Shown here in pieces: positions 35,290 through 46,658 of a DNA stretch of 64,000 nt; position 1 is the first letter of the stretch, and every line of letters starts with the position of its first letter. The DNA lies in NCBI RefSeq assembly GCF_038502225.1, contig NC_091298.1, forward strand, positions 38,408,972 to 38,472,971. The letters run 5' to 3'. Below the pieces are notes generated by a model. It worked only from the letters and a program-made list of their open reading frames with translations. It had not been told where the DNA came from and did not search any database. Both the position numbers and the translations under genes were made by a program. The stretch comes from Cherax quadricarinatus (lineage: Eukaryota > Arthropoda > Malacostraca > Decapoda > Parastacidae).

Positions 35290-36520
35290 GGTGAAAGGTA
35301 GGTGATTTTCTTTGCCAAACACGTCTTCAACAGTGGAATCTCCTAGCAGCTGATGTTAAGATTTCAAAATTTCTTGACCGTCAGCAGCAGTTCCACGATT
35401 TCTTCGTCATGGAAGGTGATTTAGTGGCCTGCAACAATATTAATGGTCTGATGGAAGCACTTGGTATCGACTACGAACCCAATCAATGGAGACTGTTCAT
35501 AGATTCATCAAAAACGAGTCTGAAATGTGTCTTGCTGCATAACGGCATGAGTTCCCGTGGGCTATGCACCACATATAAAAGAAACTTATGAGAATGTGAA
35601 GCATGCATGAGATATGAAAATCAATGGCAGCTCTGTGGTGACTAAAAGGTTGTTGCTCTTGTGATGGGCTTGCAGGGCGGATACACCAAGTACTGCTGTT
35701 TTCTACGTGAAAGGAACAGCCGTGCAAGAGGTTCCCACTACATCATGAGAAACCATACCTCGGGTTGGGATAGAACCCGCGATCAGTTATAAAACTCTAT
35801 TTTGACGTGCTAGCGGGTTCTATCCCCCCTTGGTATGGTTTGTTTGCAATCGTGTCATTACGAATTCGTGAGTACATCAGGAGAGACTGGCCACCTCGTC
35901 AATGATTGGAGCCTGGCATGAAAAATGTTCAACATCCACCTCCCATTGAACCAAACAAAATTTTGCTATCACCACTACACATAAAACTGGGGCTCATGAA
36001 AAACTTTGTAAAATCTATGGACAAATCCGGTCAAGGATTCGAGTATTTAGCACCAAAATTCCCCTCACTAAGCGACGCTAGATAAGAGAGGGAGTCTTCA
36101 ATGGTCCTCAGATTCGAGAGCTTCTTAAAGATGGTGACTTTGAATCAGACCTTCATGGCGAGGAGAAAGCTGCTTGGGAAGCATTCTAGTTAGTGGCGAA
36201 GGGATTTCTCGGAAACAGAAGGCAAAACAACTATGAAGAATTCTTGGAAAATCTCATCAAGGCTTACGAGAACTTGGGATGTAACATGTCACTTAAAATC
36301 CACTTTTTGGACACACATTTAGATTTTTTTTCCAGCAAACTGTGGGACAGTTACTAGTGACGAACATGGTGAAAGATTTCACCAAGATATTTCAACCATG
36401 GAAAAATGATACCAAGGTAAATGGGGCACAAGAATGCTTCCAGACTATTGCTGGACATTGGCAAGAGATGATTCTTCAGCCCACTACAAGCGTCAAGCAA
36501 AAAGGCAGAGACTAGGTACG
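35290..36520 (+). pseudogene. relic of a multi-copy uncharacterised arthropod protein
   Basis: Plus-strand blocks in order: WNLLAADVKISKFLDRQQQF, LMEALGIDYEPNQWRLFIDS-SKTSLKCVLLHNG (35,340-35,550), then after an insertion GVFNGPQIRELLKDGDFES and EKAAWEAF (36,090-36,190), KGFLGNRR, AYENLGCNMSLKIHFLDTHL (36,200-36,325) and HGERFHQDIS (36,365-36,400). I remember the same block order from a widespread, unnamed protein family annotated many times in arthropod genomes; its multi-copy nature suggests a mobile origin, but I know of no assigned function. Several stops and one repeat insertion (35,750-35,841) make this copy non-functional. Inverted PLE repeats flank it. Confidence 0.6.
35750..35841. 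repeat. short palindromic tRNA-like repeat
   Basis: Arms 35,750-35,780 and 35,813-35,841 are reverse complements (GCGGGTTCTATCCC and GGTATGGTTT). GGGTTCTATCCC resembles a Pol III B-box. Spacer of 32 bases. Confidence 0.75.
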
Positions 36521-36689
36521 GACTAAAGTTTAAAACATACTGACACATATTGTACGTTATAATAAAATAATCAAATATTACATGACTCGTATCCTTACAC
36601 TTATAGCCAATAAGCATTTTTAAGGTGATATTTGGATTCAAGCATGAAAATATATAAGAATCAACTAATCTCATTTAAGAAGCATACAA

Positions 36690-36965
36690 CTTTTCAAAAA
36701 TTGTTGACCAGTGTTACATTCTTCTATTAGTGGCCCACATCTCACCTCCTGACAGTATATAAGGCTCCATACTGTCACTTCGACTTCACACTGTTTCAGA
36801 CTATATAAAAATACTCTTTTCTAGACTGAAGGACTGACCATCTCGAAACTACGTCTTCAAGGATGATGGACTGGTTACATCGTCTTCACATCTCTTCTGC
36901 TTCTACTGTGTAGGTTAAACGTTTCGAAATAGATACCTAACTGCTGTATATGTGTCTTACCTAAC
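36690..36965 (+). mobile_element. PLE terminal repeat, right copy
   Basis: Inverted counterpart of 34,385-34,650. At its outer end GCTTCTACTGTGTAGGTTAA and ACGTTTCGAAATAGATACC are a decayed hammerhead/pLTR end (compare 63,777-63,822). Confidence 0.65.
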
Positions 36966-38690
36966 ATGATTTACGAAGAGGTGTATACTGGTAACATGAA
37001 GCAGTAGGTGTCTACGGACTAGGAGGGTTAGTAAAGTCCCCATGAGGAGATAGCGGAAGATGAGTAAGCAGCGAAGGATTGGAATGTTGCGAACAAAGGA
37101 GTAGTGTACACGGTTTAAGAAAAGTGTGGAATAGGAGTGATGGGAGAAAAATCGGTGACCATTATTGGTTTTGTCTCCTCAATATATTCGGAGATAGCTT
37201 CAGACATTTCAAAGGACAAAGTAATTGCATACAGATAGACATCAGAGATAGTAGGATGGTAAGTAAAGATCGGAGAAACGATGGAAGTTACCAAAGAAAG
37301 AGGGGATGTGAGAGGTTAAAGTTAGCTTGGGAAGAAACTTGGGAAGGGACAGGAGAGGAAGAAACTTGGGAGGGGACAAGAGTAGAAGGAACTGTACGAG
37401 GGGTAGAATGAACCTCCACACTCATAACAGAGACAGTAACAGGTAAAACACTAGGCACAGAGACTGCAAAGGAGAGATGTTTGGGAAGAATAAGTGATGG
37501 AGGGGTTAAAGGATATTTGAACTTTGGGGATGGTTTAGACTATATAGAAGTATAGAGGCGAAGGGAAGGTGTAGTAGCGGGAGGTCTTGTAGACATAGAT
37601 ACATGAAAGCATGATGAATACTAATGGACAGTTTGAGGGGAGGAAGTGGGGACCTCGGAGTCCAGAGCTGCAAAAGAGTTAGAAACAGAGGTGGCTGTGG
37701 AAGAGCTCTGGCCACAGAGAAGATTATGGAAGTAGGTATCACCTTGATTGGAGGCGCTTAGTAACTCGAATAAGAAAGTCGTGGAAGTCTCCCTTGGAGG
37801 AGGAGATGAGAGACTGCCATGACATAAGTGAAACCCTCTTCTCTTTGAGACAGCAGATTTCTAGTGAAGTAAAATTTTCAACGGTGTGAATAAGCCGGGT
37901 GTTCCTCATTGCAATTAAGACAGGATGGAGGGATGCTGCTGGATGCATTGGTGTGGTCGGCAGCACCAAAGAATGAACATTCTGCCATGGACCTGCAATA
38001 TTTCGCTAGGTGGCTGAAGCGTCAGCAGTTTCTACACTCTTGTGTTGCAGAGATCGACTCTCGGACTTGTAAACGGTGTCCTGCAATATAGAATGAGGAC
38101 GGATGTTCTCGACGGTCAAAAGTTAAGCGAGATACATTGCAGGGGGAGCGTCTCCGCCCGATGGCAGGTGATACATAAGTGTCCACTTTGAGAATTGGGA
38201 GGTCTTGAAACTCAAGTTGCTCCAGAATGTCAGCATCACATGCTCGGAAATCACGTTGAACAACGGTATGAGGCAGAACTATGGTATCACTGCAAAAATT
38301 AAGAAAAATGTGCTTTTGAATCGTGACAGGAATATCGTCTATGTAGATAAGAAGGAGAGACTGTGAGCCTGGCCACAGAACGTACCAGGATGTAAGAAAG
38401 GTCTGAAGAATGGTCCGATAACGAGGCATGGCCGGAAGAGGGCGCCGCAACAGAAATGGGTCCGGGAGGATTATTATTATAATCAAAAAGAAGCGCTAAG
38501 CCACAAGGACTATACAGTGGGGGGGGGGGGTGTCCGGGAGGAGAAGTATCATGGACTTGGGAGTCCATGATTAGATCGCTTTCTCTTGTTTTTCTGAAAT
38601 AAGGAAAAAGCATACCTTCTTCGGCTACCACCTCCCGGAATCCGACAGGCAGCCTCCCGGGATACACTAGTCCTCCGAAAAACATCACAG
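36966..38690 (-). pseudogene. gag-like ORF1 of a non-LTR element, with zinc knuckles
   Basis: Minus-strand protein text: LTSWYVLWPGSQSLLLIYID (38,390), then RLTFDRREHPSSFYIAGHRL (38,130-38,075) and a triple zinc-knuckle region: ATQECRNCxRFSHLAKYCRS (38,050-37,990), SFFGAADHTNAS (37,980-37,945, two Cys lost) and PPSCLNCNEEHPAYSHR (37,935-37,890), followed by CLKEKRVSLM. This pattern is typical of ORF1 proteins of jockey/CR1-type LINEs. A low-complexity Pro/Leu stretch lies at 37,740-37,510. Stops and shifts disrupt the frame, and a short repeat interrupts at 38,475-38,530. No linked RT on this side. Confidence 0.65.
38475..38530 (+). repeat. short interspersed repeat with poly-G
   Basis: AATCAAAAAGAAGCGCTAAG, CCACAAGGACTATACAG then about 12 G. 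A related start (CTAAGAGCTAAACCCACAAG) occurs at 39,698-39,720. Confidence 0.6.
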
Positions 38691-38929
38691 GTCGCCTTTC
38701 CCCCTCCCCTCTAGGAAATCAGAGAGGGATTGGGACATCATTTGATGATCCAGATTCCACGGCAAACTACACTAAAACCAAGGACCTAAACGGAGCAGGA
38801 CAGACAACGATAGGAGCAAGAATTTCTGAGTGTAGGACCCCAAAGCCTAAAAGTAGGAAAGGGAAGGGATGGGGAAAGGAGGAGGGATGGGATAGGGATG
38901 GGAGGAATGGGAGGTAATTAAGGTCGATC

Positions 38930-39160
38930 GGAGGTAGAAGATCGAAAGCCTCTTCACAGCGCCAAGGAGCCCCTTGAAGAAGTGATTTTGATTATATTAA
39001 ACCAGTAGGATTATATAGCGCCTGTGGGGGGGGGATTGAAAGTATTCAGGCTCAATTTAGGGAAATGGAGTACAGATCCAATTCCTTAGATCAAGAGCCC
39101 CTCACCAGCGTCAAGGAACCTCCCTTGAGGGAATTTTAATTATAATAATCAATTTTAGAA
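38930..39160 (+). repeat. two tandem copies of a short interspersed repeat
   Basis: CACAGCGCCAAGGAGCCCC (38,955) and CACCAGCGTCAAGGAACC (39,102) mark the ends of two copies about 150 bases apart, each followed by a TTGATTATA- or TTAATTATAATAA-like end. Confidence 0.6.
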
Positions 39161-39899
39161 AATTGAACAGTCTCATAGCAAAAAGTGGTTGGTCCCAACA
39201 TGCTAATCCGGATTTGCCATTAACCCGTCAAGCATCGAGCTTCCCCACGACCAACACAGCGTCAGGATGTGAGTTAAGTTTCTCGCCTCCTGGTGGGGGC
39301 AATAATTATGTTGATCTTGCTAAGTCATTTTGCATTTTCAAAAAAAAGCAAGGTGTTTGTCGGGGATTTGAGCTACTACATATGGAAAAAAAAAACTAAG
39401 AAACAAAAAGGTAAATTATTAGGAATATCTAGATTTAATTAATATATATAGGTATGTGACTTATATTCAAGATGTTAGTTATTCTTCAGCCTGAAGGGCT
39501 AATATAGCTAAGTGATGCTGAGATGTAGGAAGGTGGGGGTGGAGAGCCACGTAGGGTGTGACACAGGTGGTATGTGTCTCAGGAAAGGAGAGTAGCAGAG
39601 TGCTGACACTGGTGTGTTAGTGTCACCAGTTGATGGTGAAAGGCTGATGTGGGTGCCCAGATGAGCACAAATGACGGTTTATTATTATTATAATACAAAC
39701 TAAGAGCTAAACCCACAAGAGTTCCCTTTATATACAGGAATTCTGTCGGTACGCTAGAAGGTACCTTCTACACATAGGAACTATCGGCACATATGAAGAT
39801 GCAATCACACATATTAAGTATAATACAACCTGATAACAGCAGTCAGCTGTGTGGCAGAGAGTGGAGCGTAGACACTTGTATATTACTCTCAATTCTGCA
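39161..39899. other. no recognisable gene
   Basis: Ordinary sequence; one 78-residue open frame without known features. Confidence 0.5.
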
Positions 39900-39965
39900 T
39901 GTATTAACCTAATTGTGGTTGCAGGGGTCGAGACTCAGCTCCTGGCCCCGCCTCTTCACTGAACG

Positions 39966-40343
39966 CTACCTGGTCCTCTCTCTCCCTGCTCCATGAGCTT
40001 TATCATACCTCGTCTTAAACCTATGTACGGTTCCTGCCTCCACTACATCACTTGCTAGACTATTCCACTTCCTGACTACTCTATGACTGAAGAAATACTT
40101 CCTAACATCCTTTTGACTCACCTGAGTCTTCAGCTTCCAAGTGTGACCCCTTGTTTCTGTGTCCCATCTCCGGAACATGCTGTCTCTGTCCGCTTTGTCT
40201 ATTCCACGCATTATTTTGTATGTTGTTATCATGTCTCCCCTGACCCTCCTGTCCTCCAGTGTCGTCAGGCTGATTTCCCTTAACTTTTCTTCGTAGGACA
40301 TTTCCCTTAGCTCTGGAACTAACCTTGTCGCAAACCTTTGCAC
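39966..40343 (-). pseudogene. LINE-B C-terminal domain
   Basis: 125 codons open: QRFATRLVPELREMSYEEKL, LTTLEDRRVRGDMITTYKIM, VRKYFFSHRVVRKWNSL. This is the usual C-terminal region after the RT of CR1/L2-like LINEs; its function is not established. The 3' UTR follows directly. Confidence 0.7.
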
Positions 40344-40643
40344 TTTCTCTAATTTCTTGATGCTCTTGACTAGGTATGGGTTCTAAACTGGTGCTGCATA
40401 TTCCAATATGGGCCTGACGTACACGGTGTACAGTGTCTGGAACGATTCCTTACTAATGTATCAGAACGCAATTCACACGTTTGCCAGGCGCCCATATACT
40501 ACAGCAGTTATCTGGTTAATGTGTGCTTCTGGAGACGTGCTCGGAGTTATACTCACCCTAGGATCTTTCTCCTTGAGAGGTTTGCAGTCTTTGGCCACCT
40601 AGCCTATACTCTGTCTGCGGTCTTCTTTGCACTCCCCCGATCT

Positions 40644-41247
40644 TCATGACTTTGCATTTGGCGGGTTAAATTCGAGAAGGCAATTGCTGGACCAGGTGTC
40701 CAGTCTGTCCAGATCTCCTTGAAGTTCTGCCTGATCCTCTTCTGAATTAATTCTCCTCATTAACCTCACATCATCTGCGAACAGGGACACTTCTGAGTCT
40801 ATCCCTTCCATCATGTCATTCACATATATGAAAAATAGCACTGGTTCTAGGACCGACCCTTGTGGGACCCCGCTCGTCACAGGTGCCCACTGTGATACCT
40901 CATCACGTACCATGACTCGCTGTTGCCTCCCTGTCAGATATTCTCTGATCCATTGCAGTGCCCTTCCTGTTATATATGCCTGATCCTCTAGCTTCTGCAA
41001 TAATCTCTTCTGAGGAACTGTGTCGAAGGCCTTCTTGCAATCCAAAAAAAATGCAATCAATCCACCCCTCTCTCTCGTGCCTGACTTCTGTTAATTTATC
41101 ATAAAACTCCAGAAAGGTTGTGCCACAGGATATGCCTTCCATGAATCCATGATGGTTTTCGTTTATACTGTTTTCCCGTTCCAGGTGCTCCACGACTCTC
41201 CTGATAATCTTCTCCATGACTTTGCATACCATACAAGTCAGTGACAC
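40644..41247 (-). pseudogene. LINE-B reverse transcriptase
   Basis: Two overlapping frames (41,247-40,903 and 41,060-40,644) carry the fingers and palm blocks, with FFLDCKKAFD and FADD intact and the frame shift near 41,050 at a run of A. The break lies at the end of motif A. Confidence 0.8.
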
Positions 41248-42256
41248 TGGTCTATAATTTAGTGCCTCTTTTCTGTCTCCTATTTTTAAAAATGGGAACT
41301 ACATGTGCCATCTTTCATACCTCAGAAAGTTGCCCAGTTTTAATGGATCTGTTGAAGTTTGTGGTTATTGGCACACACAGCATTTCTGCTCCCTCTCTAA
41401 GGACTCAAGAGGAGATGTCACTTAGCAGCTTCTTCACCTCCTCCTCAGTTGTGTGTATGTCATCCAACACTTGTTGGTATATTCCTGTTGATGTGCCCCT
41501 CTGTTCTGTCTTCCCAGAGCCCTTCCTGCCTCCACTGTAAATATTTCCTTAAATCTCGTGTTGAGCTCCTCACATACCTCTTGGTAGTTTCTTGTGAATT
41601 CCCCACCTTCATTCCCCAGTCTGATCACCTGGTCTTTGTTGTCTGCTTCCTAATGTGGCTATACAGCAGTTTCGGCTCAGATTTGACTTTCGATGCTATG
41701 TCGTTTTCGTACTGTCGCTGGGCCTCCCTCCTTACCTGTGCATACTCTTTTCTGGCTCTTCGACTAATCTCCTTATTTTCCTTGGCCCTTTGCCTTCTGT
41801 ACCTTTTCCATTCTCTAGTACACTTAGTTTATGTCTCCCTACACCTTCGGGTAAACCAAGGATTCACTATGGTCTTCATATTATTTCTGTTGCCCTTGCA
41901 AACAAACCTTTCCTCTGCCTCCTTGCATTTTGTTGTTACATATTCATAAATTTTCCCATTCAACTCCTGTTACCCTCTCCACTTGTAACTCTACTATGTA
42001 ATCAAAACTCAGAAGCAAGTGATCACTAGCTCCATGGGGCCTCTCAAATGAGATGTCCTCAATGTCTGAACTGCTCATGTTCATTCTGGTTCATTCTTCC
42101 CTCTCTCTCTGGTAGTGTCCTTGACATGTTGATGGATGAAGTTTTCTAGCACCACATCCATGTGACTCCAGGTTTTCCCAATCGATCTCTCTGTGGTTGA
42201 AATCGCACATAACCGCACATAACTTTGCTCTGCTGGAGTGAGGCCTTCTTGCCACC

Positions 42257-42667
42257 TCAGCCAGTGTCTATCATCGCTCTGTTGTTCTCTTCGTATTCCT
42301 CTCTTGGTCTCCTGTAGCTTTGTGGTGGGTTATACATCACTCCAATGACTACTTTATGTTTCCCAGACTGAATTGTACCTACTATGTAGCCCTTTTCACC
42401 AATCTCACCCACGCCTTCCATTTCCTCAAATCCCCATCGGTTTTTTATGAGCAGTGCAACCCCTCTTCCACCTCTGCTCCTTCTATCTTTCCTCAGGATC
42501 TGATATCCCTGTGGGAAGACTGCGTCTGTTATTGTCTCAGTGAGTTTCGTTTCTGTGACTGCTATGACGTCTGGGGACTTCTCATTGATTCTTTCATGCC
42601 ACTCCTCATATATATTCGTTATTTCATCCGTGTTCATAAACCAAACCTTCAGCTTCTTTTCTATCAC
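42257..42667 (-). pseudogene. LINE-B AP-type endonuclease, N-terminal part
   Basis: 136 codons open with LKVWFMNTDEITNIYEEWHE, DVIAVTETKLTE (the catalytic Glu block), DRRSRGGRGVALLIKN and VVIGVMYNPP. The C-terminal SDH block was not found. The enzyme would nick target DNA in a functional element. Confidence 0.75.
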
Positions 42668-42904
42668 TGTGGACCTAGGCGATTATTTGGGTTGGGGAGC
42701 GGGAGCCCAGGAGGAGGCCTATGGGATGTTGCGGTGTGGGTCAGGTATTACTCAGGCCCTGGCAATGTTGATATTACGAGCACAGGTGTATAATGGCCTG
42801 CACACCGTGTTATGGGATAATTCGTGAAGCAAGTAAAAGACAGCAGAAGTTATATGACTTATTTCCTGCACCAAATTAGCTATTATTTACAATATGAACA
42901 CTGT

Positions 42905-43336
42905 GAAAATTAGACACATGCATCACCTGGGTATCTTTATTGTAGACGTTTCGCCATCCGGTGGCTTTATCAATACAAATTCTAGGACATAATTGGAAAA
43001 CAGTAGAGCTATATACAGAAGAAAAGGTAATCAGTGCCTCAGCCTTGGAGTTGGTGTGAAGAGCCCAGTAATCATGTAGAATCTGGAGCAAAGGCACGAT
43101 GGCTGGCGCTTATATACTGGAGTGAGGCGGGAAGGTACAGGTAGCAGACGAAGGAATTGTCACTGGTAGGCGGGATTTCCCAGTGGAAGTAGATCATACC
43201 CAAGGGAGGGGTTAGTAGTAGTATATAATTCTACTGTCTTCCAATTATGTCCTAGAATTTGTATTGACAAAGCCACTGGATGGCGAAACGTCTACAATAA
43301 AGATACCCAGATGTTGCATACATGTTTAATTTTCAT
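42905..43336. mobile_element. palindromic PLE-type unit
   Basis: Arms 42,905-43,015 and 43,223-43,336 are reverse complements at about 90% (TTAGACACATG, GGGTATCTTTATTGTAGACG, TTTCGCCATCC, AATACAAATTCTAGGACATA). Each arm carries a stem II-GAAAC block (GCCAC..GTGGC-like) next to a decayed hammerhead core (TTGATAA, TTGACAA). About 205 bases of unique spacer and no ORF. Confidence 0.75.
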
Positions 43337-43339
43337 CTT

Positions 43340-44817
43340 GTACATGTACTGTATACCATTCATGTACAATATGCACACTGTAATATGTACAGTAATGTAG
43401 GAGCAAAGGAGGGGAAAAAAGCAAGAAGCCAGACAAAGAACAGTGATCAACCGCCAGCCTAGAGAAGTCTGTCAAACATTGTGTCACAAGTGTACCACAT
43501 TGTTTCACAGCTCTGGTGGGCTTGTCTGTGAGTGGCCGATGAACCAAGGGACTGATATGACGACAAGGTTCCTATTGATCGTTAAATTCTTAGCACCTGG
43601 TTCGCTGGTTGGGAGGCAGCCTATATGGGAGTGTGACATATGCCGAATAAAATGTAACATACTCGTAGCATGTCATAGCAGACTAAGCAGTTGTGGCAGA
43701 GCAGAGCAGGTGGGAATCTATGTCTTAGTGAGCTCTACCTAACGCCCAGTTCTCAAATTGAGCTATGCAGATGGCGTGGCAGACGGCAAAATTTCCGCTC
43801 ACTTTGATAAACTACTGTACCAACGCCACTTCCCTAATTTATATGCATAAATTACTATCAACTGGACGTTTTTCCCTTACAATGATGTATCCCTGGCAAC
43901 GTTTAACATATGCAAGGGCATGGTCTATGGGGCTTCGTTTATTAAGTTTATTAAGCAACTTTAAGTAGGGATAATGAGGAATTTATTAAACATTGTCAGC
44001 TATTTTGCAACTCCCATATTTTTACGCTTTATTAAAACTCATAAACCAGGTTTTCCATTGAGACTTATTATTTTATTAGCTCCGTGGTGTTTCCGACGTA
44101 TAACTTGTTCATTACGAAAATTACTGTGAGGGGAAGAAAATAAAAAACTGCGTTGAACAAAATAGTAAATTATGAAATCACTAAAACAAAATTTTATTAA
44201 CAAGTGTAAAAGAAAAATAACTATTATACTCAGGATAGTACTTATTCTTATGCTTAATTAAGGGCTAATATTCTTAAGTAATTACAGTGGTGTTGTAGTT
44301 TGGTAATGGTGTAGTATGCCAGATAGCGTTCGAGACAGCGTAGTCTCGTGCTGATTATGACTGATGGTTGAGTCATTTGGTGCTGAGGTAGGTACCCAGG
44401 TTGGAGCTGAATATGTGGATCAAAATTCAACCAGAATGTAGAAAGAGGTAACTTCCCTCCACACTCACGAGTATTGGAAATTCTCTTAGCAACAGCAGCT
44501 GCGTGAGGGAGAGTGGTAGAGGAGCGGCGACTCTTACGGTATCTGTTGATTTATTCTACACTTTCTACTCAGGCACTGACCAGGAAAATGTGACGGTCCT
44601 AAGAAATACAAACGAAAATTTTAAATATTTACGGCAGGTACCTATGGCTGATGGCCACGTCAGTAGAAAAATATTAATTGTCACCTATATGTACGAACAT
44701 TACTATCACCAGTGAACAACCCAATGTCTTACCAGAGCTAGAGAGATTCCTGTAGTGAAGTGAGTCTCACCTGACGCTCTGCTTACAAAGTAAGTTATCT
44801 ACAGGGATTTCCAGGCG
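43340..44817. other. no recognisable gene
   Basis: Ordinary to AT-rich sequence; open frames up to 99 residues without recognised domains. Confidence 0.5.
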
Positions 44818-45217
44818 GTGAGCTCCCCCTACTCTGGCAAACAACCGCTCCCAGCGACACTTCTCTTATATATATGTAATTTACATAACCCTGAATCTAT
44901 CCCTTATACTAGGCAACATCTCAAGAGCCCACTTAAAAACAAAGTTGACCTTATTGGTAAATTGCAGAGTCTGAACATTTCTAATGGCTTTACACTAGTA
45001 AGTTTTGATGTTACTGAGTTGTTTGCACAAGTCCCAATACCAGATCTGTTGTCCTACCTTGAATAAGAATTAGATGAGTTCCCCTTGCTGTTCCCCAAGA
45101 ATATCATTATTGAGCTGATCTAGCTGTGCATAGATGATTGCAAGTTCGTGTTTGAAGGAAAGTGTTTTGCCCAAATGCATGGAATGTCAATGGAAAATCC
45201 ATTGTTACCCGTCCTGC
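44818..45217 (+). pseudogene. Penelope-like reverse transcriptase relic
   Basis: One frame with two internal stops (45,064 and 45,121) reads KVDLIGKLQSLNISNGFTLV, SFDVTELFAQVPIPDLLSYL (motif A region with the first catalytic Asp, as in PLE RTs: SFDVTSLF), CIDDCKFVFEGKCFAQMHGM and SMENPLLPVLP (motif B region, usually MGSPLSP). Motif C is lost: the copy is cut at about 45,220 by a LINE-A derivative. PLE RTs are related to telomerase and prime at nicked DNA. Confidence 0.7.
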
Positions 45218-45231
45218 CAAGCGAGTGTAAA

Positions 45232-45623
45232 ACGAAAGCCTGTAATTGTTTTACATGATGGTAGGATTGCTGGTGTCCTTTTTTCTGTCTCATAAACATG
45301 CAAGATTTCAGGTACATCTTGCTACTTCTACTTACACTTAGGTCACACTACACATACATGTACAAGCATATATATACACACCCCTCTGGGTTTTCTGCTA
45401 TTTTCTTTCTAGTTCTTATTCCTGTTTATTTCCTCTTATCTCCATAGGGTAGTGGAACATAATTCTTCCTCCGTAAGCCATGCGTGTTGTAAGAGGTGAC
45501 TAAAATGCCGGGAGCAAGGTGCTAGTAACCTCTTCTCCTGTATATATTACTAAATGTAAAAGGAGAAACTTTTGTTTTTCGTTTTGGGCCACCCTGCCTT
45601 GGTGGGATACGGCCGGTGTGTTG

Positions 45624-45624
<1 letters not shown>
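45232..45624 (+). mobile_element. non-autonomous LINE-A derivative: 5' leader joined to 3' tail
   Basis: 45,232-45,560 matches the LINE-A 5' leader at 1260-1590 (TGGTAGGATTGCTGG, CTACTTCTACTTACAC, TCCGTAAGCCATGCGTG, TGACTAAAATGCCGGG). Immediately after comes the 3' tail block GGGCCACCCTGCCTTGGTGG with CGGCCGGTGTG, then (TA)n. The entire coding region is missing. Confidence 0.7.

Positions 45625-45722
<98 letters not shown>
45625..45722. repeat. (TA)n microsatellite at a LINE-A 3' end
   Basis: Nearly pure AT dinucleotides starting within four bases of the LINE-A tail. Confidence 0.95.
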
Positions 45723-46233
45723 ATTTGAGTTATAGAACTAGGCCTTTCGTGTTGCAATCTGCACATCAGTAGCTTACACTGTTGCAGAAATAGAGAAATG
45801 AATGTTTAGTAATGACCTAGTACCCATAATATTAGTGACATGTCAATTATTACAAACATGCCAACAGACTCCATAACATTTCATTACGCAAGACTTTAAT
45901 ATTCTGCTCCCAAAAGTATCTGGTACTTAACAGTAGGAATTTCCCTCTCATTGCGTAAAAGAAAATGGGTCCAGGCAAGAGGCAATAGAGAAGCGATTCT
46001 TTATTAAAAGGCTCACCTCACCTAACTCTGAAGCAAATGCTGGTTTAACATAAAAGAAGACGAGAATAGCAGAACCTCAATTTGTCACCGTAGAACTGCA
46101 TTTACGGCAGTTCAACATGTTGAGACAAGAATCATGTTTCAGATTATGTACGATGCCTTCAATTATAAACTAATCGAGTTTGAATAAACCGAAACTAGTA
46201 TTATATATAACATCCATCAAGTTTTATAATTGC

Positions 46234-46630
46234 CTATTCTACAATATTTCTTTCCAGCCAAGAGAAGTGAGGAGCAAAAGCTCTGGCTTCAGACCAATTT
46301 GCAGAGTTATTGCAATCCCTGGTATGCTTGAAAATTGCCTTTGATTCCTGAGCAGTTCGTATTGAATATTGGTGTTGTGTTAACCTAACGTCTAAAGGTT
46401 TGCCAGTCTGTCCCACGTAAGGTAAGTTGCAGCTATTACTACCAATTCTGTAAACACTGCCAACACAATGTTGTGGGGAACTCTGTATCAAAATATTTTT
46501 GATAGTCAGTGAATTCTTAACAATATCTTGTATGTTGAATGTTTTTAGGGTATTCGGCAGGACAGATAAATTTTCATTCTTGACCTGAGGTGTTATCCTA
46601 GGTTCAGTTCTATGATAAGTTTACCTGAAA
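46234..46630 (-). pseudogene. Penelope-like GIY-YIG endonuclease domain
   Basis: The minus-strand frame is open from about 46,625 to 46,234. Linker: VKNENLSVLPNTLKTFNIQD. GIY-YIG domain: CVGSVYRIGSNSCNLPYVGQ (GIY appears as SVY, YIG as YVG), TGKPLDVRLTQHQYSIR (conserved Arg and His), HTRDCNNSANW, RNIVE. In PLEs this C-terminal domain nicks the target. The stop after RNIVE may truncate a short C-terminal extension. No RT is joined to it; a PLE palindrome begins just upstream. Confidence 0.75.
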
Positions 46631-46658
46631 ATAAATGGTATAAAATACCGACACAATC

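Larger units (their letters stand above)
39900..42690 (-). mobile_element. LINE-B, CR1/L2-like, nearly full ORF2
   Basis: Minus strand, in order: AP endonuclease start (42,667-42,260) with DVIAVTETKL and GVALLIKNRWGF; a decayed endonuclease end and linker (42,250-41,250); reverse transcriptase (41,247-40,644); C-terminal domain (40,343-39,966); and 3' UTR ending in TGCAACCACAATTAGG at about 39,918. RT blocks: MVCKVMEKIIRRVVEHL, FLDCKKAFDTVPQKRLL (motif A), SGVPQGSVLEPVLFFIYVND (motif B), SLFADDVRL (motif C, both Asp kept). Separate frames for each block show at least four frameshifts. The terminal block recurs at 6697-6760. Confidence 0.85.
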
